Assembly (NCBI GenBank): GCA_007922225.1
Contig: ML680053.1
Coordinates: forward strand, 19,764,694 to 19,828,693
Reading direction: 5' to 3'
DNA length: 64,000 nt
Source of the DNA: Emydura subglobosa
Lineage: Eukaryota > Chordata > Testudines > Chelidae
This document shows, piece by piece, positions 1 through 13,060 of this stretch (within the stretch, counting starts at the first letter, position 1; every line of letters begins with the position of its first letter). The notes under the pieces were generated by a model, which worked only from the letters and a program-made list of their open reading frames with translations, did not search any database and was not told the origin of the DNA. The position numbers and the translations under genes were made by a program.

Positions 1-189
1 TTCTTTTTCCCCCTTTTGTTTGTCAATATTTGAATAATCACGGGGTTTTTTAACCTGAAAAGATAAGTACTTGAAAATTACATCAGACTTGTAAAATGCA
101 GGACAAAATTTTGTGATCAACAAACTGCCAAATAGAAATAGAAATTGGACACACTCAGAGAATTTTAAAAGATTAGTGAGACACTATTT

Positions 190-900
190 TCCTTTGCAGA
201 AACCATGTAGTTAGACCCTATTATACCATGATCTTCCAGGTGTTTTTTATTCTGTTGTAGATTATCATTTCAGTCCATGTGCCAGGTACAGATGTAAGGT
301 TTATTTTGTATATCATTCTCCTGATCACCTCTAGGGCCTTTTTAAATATAGATACATTTGCGACCCTCCAACCCTCTGGAAAAGTAGGTGTTTTTAATGA
401 GAGATTGCCTATTTTTGTTAGTAATTTGGCAGCTTTATGAGTAGGTCCCTTCAGAACTCTTGGGAATAGATCATCTGGATCTAGTGACTTCACTATTTTT
501 TAAATTATCAATTTGCTCCCACACCTTTTCTTTTCTGACTGTTCAATCGCTCATAGTACCACATACTTATTACCAGAAAAGAACAGGTCCAAGGCAACTA
601 TGTCCCCAGTATCTTGTGTGATAAAGACTGATGCAAAGAAATAATTTAGTTTCTCAGCAATGTCTTCCTCTTCCTTAATTGCTCCCTTTAGCCCCTGACA
701 GTCCAGAAGACTTAACCGTTCTTTTGCAGGCTTCCTGCTTGTGATTACTTAAAGAATCTCATCTTGTTGATTTTTACACTTTTGGCTATTTGCCTTTTAA
801 TTTCAGCTTTCATATCTTGTCTGCTGTAATTTACACTCCAATTTATTGGTTTCACAGATTGCTTGGTCATCCGCTCTTCTTGCTTTGTTTCTCCTTTCAT
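190..900 (-). mobile_element. CR1 LINE fragment (reverse transcriptase)
   Basis: Minus-strand translation gives broken CR1 RT sequence: FFASVFITQDTGDIVALD, then DPDDLFPRVLK (the CR1 'GPD..HPRVLKEL' block), GNLSLKT, VANVSIFKK and LTSVPG. Frame breaks and missing pieces show it is an old, dead, internally deleted copy. The subfamily resembles the old CR1 at 5590-11290 rather than the young copies. Confidence 0.75.
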
Positions 901-1074
901 CTCCTCCTCCTATCTTGTGTCTTTTTACATAGTGTTGCCTGGTGGTTGTACCAGGAATGATACCCCCCTTCCTGTGTAGTACAGCTCAAAAACCTGTTGA
1001 TTTGAATGGAACTGCACATGTGCTTTAAGTTCAAACATATACTGAAATGTTTTGCTGGCTCAGGTTAAGGTAGA

Positions 1075-1170
1075 GATTTTCAAAAGCACAGGTGGCATTA
1101 AGGTGCCCAACTCCTATTGAAAGTCAGCAGGAGTTAAGCACTTACTCGGCATTTATGCCTTTTGAAAATC
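1075..1170. repeat. Foldback repeat with perfect 12-bp inverted termini
   Basis: GATTTTCAAAAG at 1075-1086 is mirrored by CTTTTGAAAATC at 1159-1170. The interior also folds partly (CAACTCCTATTGAAAGT / AGCAGGAGTTAAGCACTTA). It resembles a short palindromic DNA-transposon derivative common in reptile genomes. A single arm of similar sequence occurs near 24327-24365. Confidence 0.65.
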
Positions 1171-2489
1171 ACCACTTAAGTGTCTTCTCTCTTCTTTTTC
1201 AAATCCCTCCTCAAAATGCATTTCTTTTGCCTTGATTTCTACCAGTAAATCCATTCCTGTGTTGTCTATTCCTCTTCTCTTGCTTCTATTTGAAAAATAA
1301 CACTTTATGATTTACTGACTATGTATAAATCACGCTATTTTAATTTATTTTAACTCTTGTACTTTCCCTATCCCTCTTCCCTGTATCTGTCTGCATATGT
1401 TTGTCTAATCCAAGATTTCATGCCCTTAGGAAGGTGGATGATATTTTTTTAAGAAAAAGAGACCTTCTGAAAATGAGCATGCAAAGTTATGATGCTGTGT
1501 AAATATAGCATAATTCATTAGCAGACAGGCAAATGATAGAGGCTTGACGTTATCTGCTCACCAAAAAAAAAGATATTTCACTCTTTGAAAAACTTCCCAT
1601 GCAAATTACATATGTGCCTCCTTGAGAGAACAAATCATTTCATAATGTGATTTAATAACTCCACACCTCCATAATGCAGATAATGCAGGAGTCTGCAGAT
1701 TGGTAATATCCAAAATGTATTGTCACCTGTTATACAGCAAAGAGCAAGATTTCCAGGAGAAAGCAATTGTGCCTTGATGAATGAGGCATGCAGCCACCTG
1801 AAATGTATGACTATATAGGGCAGTATCCATTCAATACCCTAGCAAAAGTAGGACTAGTGAAGAGAAAATTGGTTATCAAAATGTTCCATATTACAAGCAT
1901 TCTGAACAGCAACTCTTTTTTTCTTTCCTTGTGCAACAGAGTGAGTCTTTGATGCTATATCCAAATTTCTGCCTAGTCATTTCTTGTCAGAATAATATTA
2001 AATTTATTATTCCATTTATTAGCTAAATGATCCTGTTTGTCACCAAGGAAACCCAAGTATAGTGCAGACTTACTCTTTGTATTCTATATTTTGAGATTAT
2101 ATAGTTGGTTTAAAAGGTCTGAAAACTTTTTCTTCAGGACAGTAACTTGTGCTTCTAAAAAGGAACTCATTTTGATGGTTTGGGTCTCAAATGGTCTTCT
2201 TTCTACCAGAATTGCTACTTAAACAGAAATATCAGATGTTTTAAACTACTCTTAATTTTTATCTCCATTTTTATCTGATTATCATGAATCCAAAGAAATA
2301 GGTCATATTGTTACTGGTTATCAGTGTAAATGAGTCATCAAAGTATCCAGTTTGAAATGGAAAGGGAATGATTTATGTATTCATAGACTCACTCCTCCTG
2401 TCATGCCATACTCTTCTGTGCCCCAGAGAAATCAGTTTTCCACTCTCTACTGTGCATACCCTGTACTAACAGCTCAACAGTCATATTGA

Positions 2490-2685
2490 GAGGGGTCGAA
2501 TGGTTATGCCCAGGACTGGGAGGCAGCAACTCCTGAGATTTGATCCTGCTTTCTGACAGATTCCTTCTGTGGTCTGTGGAAAATCCTTTTATCTTTTCCG
2601 CCTCAGTTTTCCTCTATCTTCGTAATGGGGATGGTTCATTACATAGTATATACCATCTTTGTTATGGTACTTGCCTACCAAACAA
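2490..2685 (+). repeat. MIR-like SINE
   Basis: A degenerate MIR/CORE-SINE layout is readable: a tRNA-like start (GGTTATGCCCAGGACTGGGAGGCAG), a 'TTTGATCCTGC' block, then 'CCTCAGTTTTCCTC' and 'AATGGGGATGGTTCATTACA'. The plus orientation matches the classic MIR order. Confidence 0.6.
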
Positions 2686-5589
2686 GAGTCCTCTGAGGTT
2701 TAATTAGTTAATTTTTATATAATGCTTTAAAAATAAATAGACCTAGAAATATATATGGGCCCAAGTGATTTTACTTCAGAAGGTAAAAGTATCAAACTTC
2801 TCACGTGGCCTTGATTAATGGAAAGCTCTCAGAGAGGTAGTTCATGGACCAGAAGAAAATGAGAGGTTTTTGTTCGTTTTAATTTCTATTTTAAAGCTTA
2901 TGTGGATGACTCTTGCGCCTCACAAATATTGAGGTCTGCAAAGTATCAGGGACTAAGAATAAATATGCTAAGACAACTAAAATGTTGTTTGTCATCTCTA
3001 GAAATTATCATAGTAATAAAGTGCTTAATGCAATATCAGATAACAATGAAAGGGAACAGTCATAAAGCAAAATGAGGAAGGAAGAAGTTAATGCCAAGAC
3101 ACAAGACTCAGCAAAATTGTCTAGAAACTGTTAAATAAGCTATGTTGCACCAGAACCACTGGTAATTATTTTTAAGACTCTGTGAGGTTGTGATGTGTAT
3201 CTGGCAAACATTCTTATTTATGAGGAGAGAAAAGGGGGAGAAGGGATACTGAGAAGTGTTTTTTACTTCACTATCCGGTAAAAATTTGTAGAAAAACTCT
3301 CATAGTAGTCAGTATGTCAATTCTTAGTGAAAACAAGAAACAGTAGACCGTGTGTGTTAACGAAAAACCAAACACAGAGTATAGACTAATAGATTTTAAA
3401 GTCAGAAGGGATCTGACCTTATGTACAACACAGGTGGAAAAAGAATCACCTGTTAATTCCTGCATCAATCCCATATCTTGTGACTGAACTAGAGCATACT
3501 TTTTTAGAAAGACATTTCTTAGCTCTCAGGCCACTGTCCTACGAAGATTTACACACTTACTTGATTTAGCACATTTGAGTAGTCCTGTTGTGTTCAGTGC
3601 ACAGTCAAGCACAGGCATAAATCAATGCAGGATTTTAGGCCTTTGTGGATAAACAAATACAGCAGTCATACTGCAGTGTATTTTGATTTTAATAAGATAT
3701 TTAATGCATGCCACATTTTCAAGAGAAACTAGTAATGTGGATTAGATCAGTGGTCCATATCAGGATCCGCATCCTGCTCTTCACAACCTTCAGGTTAATA
3801 ACCTAGGTTATGTTCTGTCCCTGGAGAGAAGTGTTCAGGGAACTCCTATGCTGATCAGGGAAGTATTCTGCAAAGGAAGAGTCAGATTTATGATGCAAAG
3901 CCCTTGTAATTCAAAATTTGCCACAGGAAAGCCAGTGGATTTCAGAGTGGAAGTGGAGCTGTCAATGTTGAGTACTTGTGCCTTCACATAAAATAGCACT
4001 GGACTTACCTTTAATAAAGTTCACAACTTTATAACCTCATCAAGTACTTTCTGCATTTCCACTGACATCCTCTCTGCCATTACAGCTTCCCAGTGAATTG
4101 AATAATGTGCTCAAATGCCTGGGAGTTCAATCAACTGGATTCTAGTCAAAAGGCCACTGTGTTTTCCTGTCATAGCTCAAGTACTGTCAGTTCAAATACC
4201 AATCCAGCCCAATTGACAAGAACTGATTGTTGGAAACGTCAAAGATTTTTTCCCCCTGTAGCACATATTATCAGTAGACAGCAAAAGAGGCAGTCCTCGT
4301 ATATATGTATTCTTCTCACTCATCTTGGACCAATGTTAAAAGTTGATCAGAGAAAGACACATCTGTAATTTCATCCAGGTGTATTGAGAAATACTGGATC
4401 TCCTCAACTCTTCTGAACAGGTCTCCCTCCTCAGCCTCTAAAGCTATGTCATGAAAGCCATGTCACATTAGCTGACTGTGACAATGGAGAAATAATTGCT
4501 TTGACAGGATACTGGGTGCAAGCAACATTTCCCAAATTACAAGCTTATGGCACGTTTTATTATTAGCAGTGATGCCCCATATGGTGCTTGGTGGGCTTTC
4601 ATATTTATGATAGATTTATGTAATAAATCAGAGGATTTTCATGGATTTCTTTCATAAAGCTTGGGTACTTGGTCTCCAAATGGCTCCATGTCGCCTCCTT
4701 TTAATAGCCATATTCATGCTTCAGAAACCTTTGCCAGCTACTGCAACACTAATAAGCAATCTAGTACATGTTTGTGGTACACAGTCTGCCAGACAAAAAA
4801 ATCAATCTGCCAGTGGCAGACTCATAGAGGGTAGATTGAGAATAGGTGATGGTGGTAATGACCCACCTGAAACTGTTAATGACCACCCCACAGGTTTGAG
4901 AACTCCTGATCTAGATATATTCAAGGCCACATTTTCAGGATATGTCTAAAAATGTGAATTAACAGTTTTGATCCCCTATTTTTTGGTGCCTGCCTTTGTG
5001 GATATGCAAGATATTTGCATATGCAAATTGCCTATTGTCATGTAGCAATAGTAAAGAATCAAAGTAAGAATCAGTTTCTTCTAACATTGAACAAGGAACT
5101 CTAATAGAGTAAGTATAATATTAATATCCCTAAAGCTACTCTGGCATGCATCCTTTCTCTTCCTCTCTCCCTCCTCTTCATTGTAGAGCTTCTGTATAAA
5201 ACCTTCCCTCCTGCATGGGTTCCTGTAATTCTTTTTAAGAAACAGGGCATATATCTCTACACTGTGCAAACATCAGTGGAAACAATCCCTTTCCCAATAT
5301 GTTTGGAGTCTAAGGCCCTGATCTGCACAGGCTGACCCTTCACTTAAATGAGGCCCAACACGCATCCAAGAGTCTATCTCTGTGGATCTAATTGCAAGAT
5401 AAAAGTCTAAATTAAGACCTTAGTAAGGCTGCAAGTGGCAGATTCATGAAAGAAAGGGAGTGGTTTGTCATAAATGCCCTGCTGCCTGGCTCCATGGATA
5501 AGTGTAGGCTGTGTGGACTGTAATCCAGTTAATTTATTAGGGAAAACAAAAAGATGGCTGTAGGCAGGAAGACTGAAGATATAAACCTT

Positions 5590-6872
5590 GAACATCTGCC
5601 TGTGGCAAAATGAAATTCCATGGCAAAAATTGCTTGTGTATAGCCATTGATGGACCTGTATACTCCATGAACTTACCTAATTCTTTTTTTATCTCAGTTA
5701 TGTTTTGGCCTTCACAACCTCCCAGCGAGTTCCACATGTTGACTGTGGGATGTGTGACGAAGTACTTCCTTTTGTTTGTTTTAATCCTGCTGCCTGTTTA
5801 TTTCATTGGTTGACATCTAGTTCTTTTGTTATGTGAAGGGGTAAAAAATAGTACCTTATTCACTTTCTCCATCCCATTCATGATTTTATAGACCTCTATC
5901 ATATTCCCCCATAGTCATCTCTTTTCTAAGATGAATGGTCCCAGTCTTTTTGATTTCTCCTCGTATGGAACCTGTTCCATACCCATAACCATTTTTTTAC
6001 ACCTTTTCCAATTCTAATAATTTTTTTTGAGATGGGGTGACCAGAACTGCACTTGGTATTTAAGGTGTGGACAGACCATAGATTTATATAGTGGCATTGT
6101 GATATTTTCTGTATTATCATCTATCCCTTTCCTAATGGTTCCTAACATTGTTAGCTTTTTTTGACTGCCGCTACACATCAAACAGATGTTTTCAGAGAAC
6201 TGTCCATGGTGATTCCAAGATATCTTTCTTGAGTGGTAACTGCTAATTTAAACCCCTTCATTTTGTATATATGGTTGGGATTATTTTTTCCAATATGCAT
6301 TACTTTGTACTTATCAACATTAAATTTCATCTGCCATTTTGTTGTGCCGTCACCTAGTTTAGAGAGTTCCTTTAGTAATTCTTTGCAGTCAGCTTGGGAC
6401 TTAACTATCTTGAATAATTTTGCCATTTTACTGTTCATCCCCTTTTCCATATCATTAATGAATACATTGAATAGCACAGATCCCAGTACAGATCCTTGGG
6501 GAACTCCACTATTTACCTCTCTCCTTTGTAAAAACTGACCATTTATTCCTACCCTTTGTTCCAGTCTTTTAACTATCTTCTTATCCCACGACTGCTTAGT
6601 TTGCTTAGGAGCCTTTGGTGAGGGACCTTTTCAAAGGCTTTCTGAATTTCAAGTCCAAATACACTGTATCCACTGGATCACCCTTGTCAACGTAATTGGT
6701 TACACCCTCAAAGAATTCTAATAGATTGGTGAGGCATAATTTTCCTTTGCAAAGGCTGTGTTGACTCTTCTCCAATCTATTGTGTTCATCTATGTGTTTG
6801 ATAATTCTATTCTTTACTTTAGTTTCAACGAGTTTGCCTGGTACTGAAGTTAAACTTAGTGGCCTGTAATTG
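5590..6872 (-). mobile_element. Old CR1 LINE, 3' portion (split by a younger CR1)
   Basis: Read on the minus strand this holds the second half of a CR1 ORF2: LSLTSVPGK, then KGKLCLTNLLEF, DPVDTVYLD, FNVFINDMEKG, the decayed FADD region, KWQMKFNVDKYKVMHIG and LGITMDSSLK, then the 3' tail with 'GACCTCTATCATATT' (plus strand). The frame is broken many times. The same element resumes at 8834, after a 1.96-kb younger CR1. Confidence 0.8.
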
Positions 6873-8833
6873 GAATCATAGAATCATAGAATATTAGAGT
6901 TGGAAGGGACCTCAGGAGGTCATCTAGTCCAACCCCCTGCTCAAAGCAGGACTAACCTCAGCTATATCATCCCAACCAGGGCTTTGTCAAGCCTCAGCTT
7001 AAAAACCTCTAAGGATGGAGATTCCACCACCTCCCTAGGTAACCCATTCCAATGCTTCACCACCCTCCTAGTAAAAAACTTTTTCCTAATGTCCAACCTA
7101 GACCTCCCCCCCTGCAACTTGAGACCGTTGCTCCTTGTTCTGTCATCTGCCACCACCGAGAACAGCCTAGCCCCATCCTCCCTGGAACCCCCTTTCAGGT
7201 AGTTAAAAGCCGCTATCAAATCCCCCCTCACTCTTCTCTTTTGCAGACTAAACAAGCCCAGTTCCCTCAGACTCTCCTCATAAGTCCTGTGCTCCAGCCC
7301 CCTAATCATTTTGGTTGCCCTCCGCTGCACTCTCTCCAACTTGTCCACATCCTTTTTGTAGTGGGGGGCCCAAAACTGGACACAGTATTCTAAATGCGGC
7401 CTCACCAATGCCGAATAGAGGGGAATAATCACTTCCCGTGACCTGCTGGCAATACCCCTCCTAATGCAGCCCAATATGCCATTAGCCTTCTTGACAACCA
7501 GGGCACACTGCTGACTCATATCCAGCTTTTTATCCACCGTTACCCCCAGGTCCTTTTCTGCAGAGCTGCTGCCCAGCTCGTCGGTCCCCAGTCTATAGCT
7601 GTGCATGGGATTCTTCCTTCCTAAGTGGAGGACTCTGCACTTGTCCTTGTTGAACCTCATTAGATTTCTTTTGGCCCAATCCTCCAGTTTGTTTAGGTCA
7701 CTCTGTATCCTATCCCTACCCTCCAGGGTATCTACCACTCCCCCCAGCTTAGTGTCGTCCGCAAACTTGCTGAGGGTGCAATCTACCCCATTCTCCAGAT
7801 CATTAATAAAGATGTTGAACAAAACCGGCCCCAGGACAGACCCCTGGGGAACTCCACTTGTGACCGGTTGCCAGCTAGACATGGAGCCATTGATCACTAC
7901 ACGTTGAGCCCTATGCTCTAGCCAGTTCTCTATCCATTTTATAGTCCATTCATCCAACCCATACTTCTTTAACTTGCTGATAAGAATACTGTGCGAGACA
8001 GTATCAAAAGCTTTGCTAAAGTCAAGGTATATCACATCCACCGCCTTCCCTACATCCACAGAGCCAGTCACTTCATCATAGAAAGCAATCAGGTTGGTCA
8101 GGCATGACTTTCCCTTGGTGAATCCGTGTTGACTGTTCCTGATCACCTTCCTCTCCTCCAAGTGCCTTAAAATGGATTCCTTAAGGACCTGCTCCATGAT
8201 TTTTCCAGGGATTGAGGTGAGGCTGACCGGTCTGTAGTTCCCTGGATCCTCTTTCCTCCCTTTTTTGAAGATGGGCACTATATTTGCTTTTTTCCAGTCG
8301 TCAGGGACCTCCCCCTGTTCCCACGAGCTTTCAAAGATAATAGCCAATGGCTCTGAAATCACCTCAGCCAACTCCCTCAGCACCCTCGGGTGCATTGCAT
8401 CCGGCCCCATGGACTTGTGTATGTCCAATCCTTCTAAATAGTCTTGGACCCGTTCCTTCAGCACTGTGGGATGTTTGCCTCCTTCCCATTCTGTGCCACC
8501 CAGTACAGCAGTCTGGGAGCTGATCTTGTCTGTGAAGACAGAGGCAAAAAAGGCATTGAGTACCTCAGCTTTCTCCACATCCTCCGTCACTAGGTCACCC
8601 CCCTCATTCTTTAAGGGGCCCACACTTTCCCGAATCTTCCTCTTGTTGGCAACATGCCTGTAGAAACCCTTCTTGTTCCCCTTCACGTCCCTTGCTAGCT
8701 GCAACTCCAATTGCGCTTTGGCCTTCCTGATTTCATTCCTGCACGTTCGAGCAGTGTTTATATAATCCTCCCTAGTCATCTGACCAAGCTTCCACTTCTT
8801 GTAAGCTTCTTTTTTGCGTTTAAGTTCGCCAAG
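6873..8833 (-). mobile_element. Young CR1 LINE, 5'-truncated, inserted into an older CR1
   Basis: The 3' end is diagnostic: on the plus strand it starts with two ATCATAGA units, then the TTGGAAGGGACCTCAGGAGG block. The body is CR1 ORF2 from just before the linker to the RT through its C-terminus. The 5' end stops at 8833, within the segment between endonuclease and RT. It interrupts the older CR1 between its IFKK and NYRPLSLTS segments, so it is the later event. No clear target-site duplication was identified. Confidence 0.88.
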
Positions 8834-8872
8834 GATCACCTCAGGAGCCTTTTTAAAAAATAGGCATTCCAT
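6962..8872 (-). CDS. CR1 ORF2 reverse transcriptase, open but truncated
   Basis: An uninterrupted 636-codon ORF encodes non-LTR reverse transcriptase. Such enzymes copy element RNA into DNA at a nicked chromosomal target. RT motifs are in order: [19 protein letters not shown] near 200-218, DFSKAFD 284-290 (first catalytic Asp), SGVPQGS 339-345, FADD 370-373 (catalytic Asp pair intact), followed by the thumb and the CR1 C-terminal block with the WAPHYKKDV and [10 protein letters not shown] motifs. The apurinic endonuclease domain is missing. The first 13 codons derive from the older CR1 into which it inserted, so the ATG is fortuitous. It lies antisense in an ARHGAP42 intron. It is a recent but immobile copy, with no sign of host function. 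Confidence 0.85.
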   Translation of the reverse strand: MECLFFKKAPEVILGELKRKKEAYKKWKLGQMTREDYINTARTCRNEIRKAKAQLELQLARDVKGNKKGFYRHVANKRKIRESVGPLKNEGGDLVTEDVEKAEVLNAFFASVFTDKISSQTAVLGGTEWEGGKHPTVLKERVQDYLEGLDIHKSMGPDAMHPRVLRELAEVISEPLAIIFESSWEQGEVPDDWKKANIVPIFKKGRKEDPGNYRPVSLTSIPGKIMEQVLKESILRHLEERKVIRNSQHGFTKGKSCLTNLIAFYDEVTGSVDVGKAVDVIYLDFSKAFDTVSHSILISKLKKYGLDEWTIKWIENWLEHRAQRVVINGSMSSWQPVTSGVPQGSVLGPVLFNIFINDLENGVDCTLSKFADDTKLGGVVDTLEGRDRIQSDLNKLEDWAKRNLMRFNKDKCRVLHLGRKNPMHSYRLGTDELGSSSAEKDLGVTVDKKLDMSQQCALVVKKANGILGCIRRGIASRSREVIIPLYSALVRPHLEYCVQFWAPHYKKDVDKLERVQRRATKMIRGLEHRTYEESLRELGLFSLQKRRVRGDLIAAFNYLKGGSREDGARLFSVVADDRTRSNGLKLQGGRSRLDIRKKFFTRRVVKHWNGLPREVVESPSLEVFKLRLDKALVGMI

Positions 8873-11290
8873 TAGCTATCTGCCAGTCATCTGATGTAAG
8901 CTGATAGGCTGATGTAAGCGATAGGTTACCTACCACAGTTAGTAGTTCTGCAATTTCATATTTGAGTTCCTTCAGAACTCTTATGTGAATACCACTTGGT
9001 ACTGGTGACTTATTACTGTTTAATTTATCAATTTGTTCCAAAACTTCCTTTTCTGACACTTCAATCTGGGATAGTTCGTCAGATTTGTCACCTAAAAAGA
9101 ATGGCTCAGATGTGAGGATCTCCCCCACATTCTCTGGAGTGAAAACCAATGTAAAGAATTCATTTAGCTTCTCTGCAATGGCCTTGTCATCTTCCTTGAG
9201 TGCTCCCTTGGCACCTCGATCACCCAGTGGCCTAGTGACTGTTTGGCAGGCTTCCTGCTTCTGATGTAGTTTATTTTTAAAGCACTGTTAATTTTTGTCC
9301 TTAGGTAGTTTCTCTTCAAATTCTTTCTTGGCCTGCCTTATACTTTACACTTGACTTGCCAATGTTTATACTCCTTTCTATTTTCCTCACTAGGATTTGA
9401 CTTCCAATTTTTAAAGGATGCCTTTTTGCCTATAACTGCTTCTTTTATTCTGTTGTTTCGCCATAATGGCATGTTCTTTTTTTTTTTTTTTTTTAATTGA
9501 TTTGGGTATATGTTTAGTTTAAACTTCTTATGGCATTTTTAAATAGTCTTCCGGCAGCTTGCAAGCATTTTACCCTTGTGATTGTTCCTTTTAATTCCAT
9601 TTAACTAGCTTCCTCATTTTTGTGTCATTCCCTTTTTTCAAGTTAAATGCTATTGTGTTGTGTTTCTTTGGCATTTTTCTTCCTTCAAGGATGTTAAACT
9701 TAATTACATTATGGTCGCCATTACCAACCAGTTTAGCTTGGACCAGATCCTGTGCTCCACATAGGACTAAATCCAAGAATTGCTTCTTCCCTTGTGGTTT
9801 CCAGGACAAGCTGCTCTAAGAAGCAGTCATTTATGATGTCTAGAAATTTTATCTTTGCATCCCTTCTTGAAGTGACGTACTCAGTCAATGTGAAGATAAT
9901 TGAAATCCCTCATTATTATTGCATTTTCTGCCTTTCTTGCCTCTCTAATTTCCCTGAGCATTTCAGTCACCAGCACCATCCTGGTCAGGTGGTCAGTGTT
10001 GTATTCCTACTGATATAATCTTCTAATTCAAGCATGAACTTTCTATCCATAAAAATTCGATGGTAGAGTTTGATTAATTTAAGAGTTTCTTACTTTATTT
10101 GGCTCTATGCTTTTTTTCACATATAGTGTCTCTCCCCATCAGCGCAACCTACTCTATCATTCCTGTATATTTTGTACCCTGGTATTACCGTGTCCCATTG
10201 ATCATTCTCATTCCATCAAGTTTCCACAATGCCTATTATGTCAATACCTCAACCTCATTTAATGCCAGGCACCCTAGCTCACCCATCTTAGTATTTAGAC
10301 TTCTAGTGTTTGTCTATAAGCCCTTATACTTTTTGTCAATATTCAGTTGCTTGCCTTCATGTGTTATATTTAAATGGGACTCTTGTACATTCCATTGTTC
10401 CTCACCAACTCTTACCTGTACTTTACCAACTGCTTTCCTATTCTCTTCACAAGGGTGTAGAGTTCCCCCTTTAATAAATTCATCCCTAAGGGATGTTTCC
10501 ACCTGAACCATTGGCTTGCCCCCAGCCCTTTGTTTGAAAAATCCTTTACAACCTTTTAGTTTTTCATGCCAGTTGTCTGGTTCCATCTTGGTTTAGGTGG
10601 AGCCCGTCCTTCCTGTGTAGGCTCCTCCTTCCCCAAAAGGTTTCCCAGTTCCTAATAAAACCCAAACCTTTCTCCCAATAATATCATCCCATCCACACAT
10701 TGAGACACTGTAGTTCTACCTATCTTTCTGGGCTTTGTGTGGAACTGGCAGCATGTAAGAGAATGCTACCATCGAGGTCCTGAACTTCAATCACTTACTT
10801 TGCAGTCTAAATTTGGTCTCCAGGACCTCTATCCTTCCTTTCCCTATGTCATTAGTATCTCCATATACCCCAGTCATTGGCTCCGCAAATACTATTATCT
10901 TAATCTTCCTAGTAACTGGAGGCGTATCCTTAGTGCAAGAGGATGCCATGGCATCATGAAGGAAAGGCCTAACTATGGAATTATTTCACTTTAGTGTAGC
11001 TTGGCATTCTTCTTCCCCAAGACTTTCATCCTTAACAGCACAGAGGCTGTCATGCTGGGAGTGAGACCATTCTATTGTGTCCCTGAAACTCTCCTCTCCT
11101 CTCCTCCTCCCTGTGGTGTAACTGAGTGTTGTAGTTCTCGGTCTCCCTTAGCTCTTCCAGTTCAGTCATTCTGGCCTCAAGAGCTTGTACGGTGACTCTG
11201 AGAACTGCTTGCACCACATGCACACGTACACCACCTGCCCTTAAGGCATTCAGTGCAACAAACTGGATAGACCCCACTCGGCTGTTGGAC
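8834..11290 (-). mobile_element. Old CR1 LINE, 5' portion (ORF1 and endonuclease)
   Basis: The minus strand reads from an ORF1-like coiled-coil segment (VQALEARMTELEELRET, about 11090-11190), through the endonuclease start (KYKGLYTNARSL-like, near 10310), to the catalytic-type GNGDHNVIKFNI near 9690, then HIRVLKELKYEIAELL and DDWQIANG just before the younger insertion. Together with 5590-6872 this is a nearly full-length but heavily mutated CR1 of about 3.7 kb. A T-run at 9478-9494 is inside it. Confidence 0.75.
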
Positions 11291-11788
11291 TTCTGCCTGT
11301 ATCTTTTTTATTCTTACAGAGCTGGAGGGTTTTGAGGGGTTTTTTTCAGGGGGGGAAAGGGGAGAGTTATTGGCCTGAATTTAGAGTATGTTTGTTAGGT
11401 GTATTGGTAGGCGGGTGGGTGGTTGGTTGGTTATGTTTTTGGTTTTGGGCAGGGGTTATTGGCCTGTGTTTAGAGTGTGCTTGGTAGATGTATTGGGTTT
11501 TTTTTGTTTTTGCTCTCTCTGCTTCCTCTCTCCCGCATCTTCTTTTCTAGGGAGTTTTCTGGCACCCTTCTAGTAGTTAGGTTATAGCCCCTCAATCTCC
11601 TCCCCTTGCCACTGAGCACTCACTGGAGCCAAACCCTTGACCTGTGCTTTCTCACTCTGTCATGGGGGTGTGTCTGCACGAGGGCTGGACCTGGAAGGAA
11701 TGCCTCTCTCACTCCCTCACAAAAATCCCCTGTTCGCTAGTTCCTCTGGTTGCCTAGGAGCTGGCTTTTTTAAATCCCTGGTCTCCCT

Positions 11789-13060
11789 GGGTAAGCCTGC
11801 ACTGTAGTGTAAGCCCCGGGTAGGTGGGACTCAAGTCAGCTGACCCTGGGTTATAGAACCAAGGGCTTGAGCATCTATACTGATTATCAGCCCTAAGTTA
11901 AGAACTTTCTAACCCAGGCTTGATCCTGGGGCTCTCATGTCCATTCTGCAGCATGCAGACCCAAGTCAAACCAATCATATACTGGACTCTCTAGCACTCT
12001 GCCAAAATGTGGCTGCTCAAGCCCTTTGACCATGGTGCACAGTGAGAAAACTACTGCCCACCCTGCATGTTAGAGGAAGTTTGAGCAGCCAGCTAGCACA
12101 GCCTGCCGAGCAGTCGTTTTGGCCTGTGTGCATCAAACTACCGGAGCCAGCAACACGGAGGGAGGTGCCCTTTGAAGAACTTCTCTTGCTTGCACTTTTG
12201 CTCTTGTGTCAGGTAACTGGCAGAGCTTCCATGAGACGCTCTTGGACATTTTGGTGGCATTTTGTGACAGAGCTTATGATGGAGCAGTACACAGACATGG
12301 CAGACTCACACTTACTGATGCTGCTCATGACACTCACTATAGCCACTGATGCCCCTTACATAGACTGGCACTTCTGGAACAGGGCCACAAGCACAGACTG
12401 GTGGGATCACATCATCATGAAGACCTGGGATGACTAGCAGAGGGTCCAGAACTTTTGCATGAAGAAAACTACATTTCTGGAGCTTTGTGATCAGCTTGCT
12501 TCCACCCTCCAGGATAAAGACAAATGCAAGAGGGCACCCTTGCTGGTCCAGGTTGCTATAGCCGTCTGGAATTTGGCTACCCCAGATTGATACAAGTCCA
12601 TTGCCAACCAGTTTGGTGTTGAGAAGTTGACTATGGGTAAAGTAGAGGTGGAGGCTTCAAAGGCAGTCAGGCATGTGGTTTACCCCAAAGGGGCGGACGT
12701 AAAAGATATTCCTGAAGTAATTGTTGACTTTGAGAGAATGGGGTTTCCAGATTGCATCAGGGCCATTGATAGGACTCGTGTGCCAATAGTTTGACCACCT
12801 GAAGGAGCTCATGAGTAGATAAACTGCAAAGGGTACTACTCATGCAGGCCTTCGTGGACCACAGAGGTCGATTTATGAATGTCACTGTGGGCTGCACTGG
12901 GAAAGTTCTTGATGTCAGGGCGTTTTGCTGACCAGGAGCCTACGGTCATGGGTAGGCTGGGACACAATTCCCACTGAATGACATTGTCATAAACGGAGTT
13001 ACAGTCTCCACCGTTCTGCTGTGGCAGTGTCCATATCAATACCTTATATAGATATATACA
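11789..13060 (+). pseudogene. PIF/Harbinger transposase relic (HARBI1-like)
   Basis: Plus-strand translation shows a decayed Harbinger DDE transposase: TSTDWWDHIIMKTWDD and VQNFCMKKTTFLELCDQL (12390-12500), VAIAVWNLATPD and ANQFGVEKLTMGK (12550-12640), GFPDCIRAIDRTRVPI (first catalytic Asp kept, the usual GTH changed to RTR, about 12745-12790), MQAFVDHRGRF and VGCTGKVLDVRAF (second Asp, 12842-12928), NGVTVSTVLL (about 12990). At least three in-frame stops and one frameshift make it non-coding. The left end, GGGTAAGCCTGCACTG at 11789, resembles the terminus of the MITE at 43493. No right terminus was found. The region 13060-13260 may be rearranged element DNA. Confidence 0.82.

Noticed and set aside
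2037..4949. Plus ORFs at 2037, 4105 and 4641 as possible upstream ARHGAP42 exons
   Set aside because: None contains RhoGAP sequence or joins in frame with good splice sites to 13465.
7052..7393. Plus-strand ORFs over the CR1 regions (for example 6900-7202, 7052-7393, 7605-7907, 26053-26271, 26676-26978)
   Set aside because: They are antisense shadows of CR1 ORF2; the minus-strand frames carry the RT motifs.
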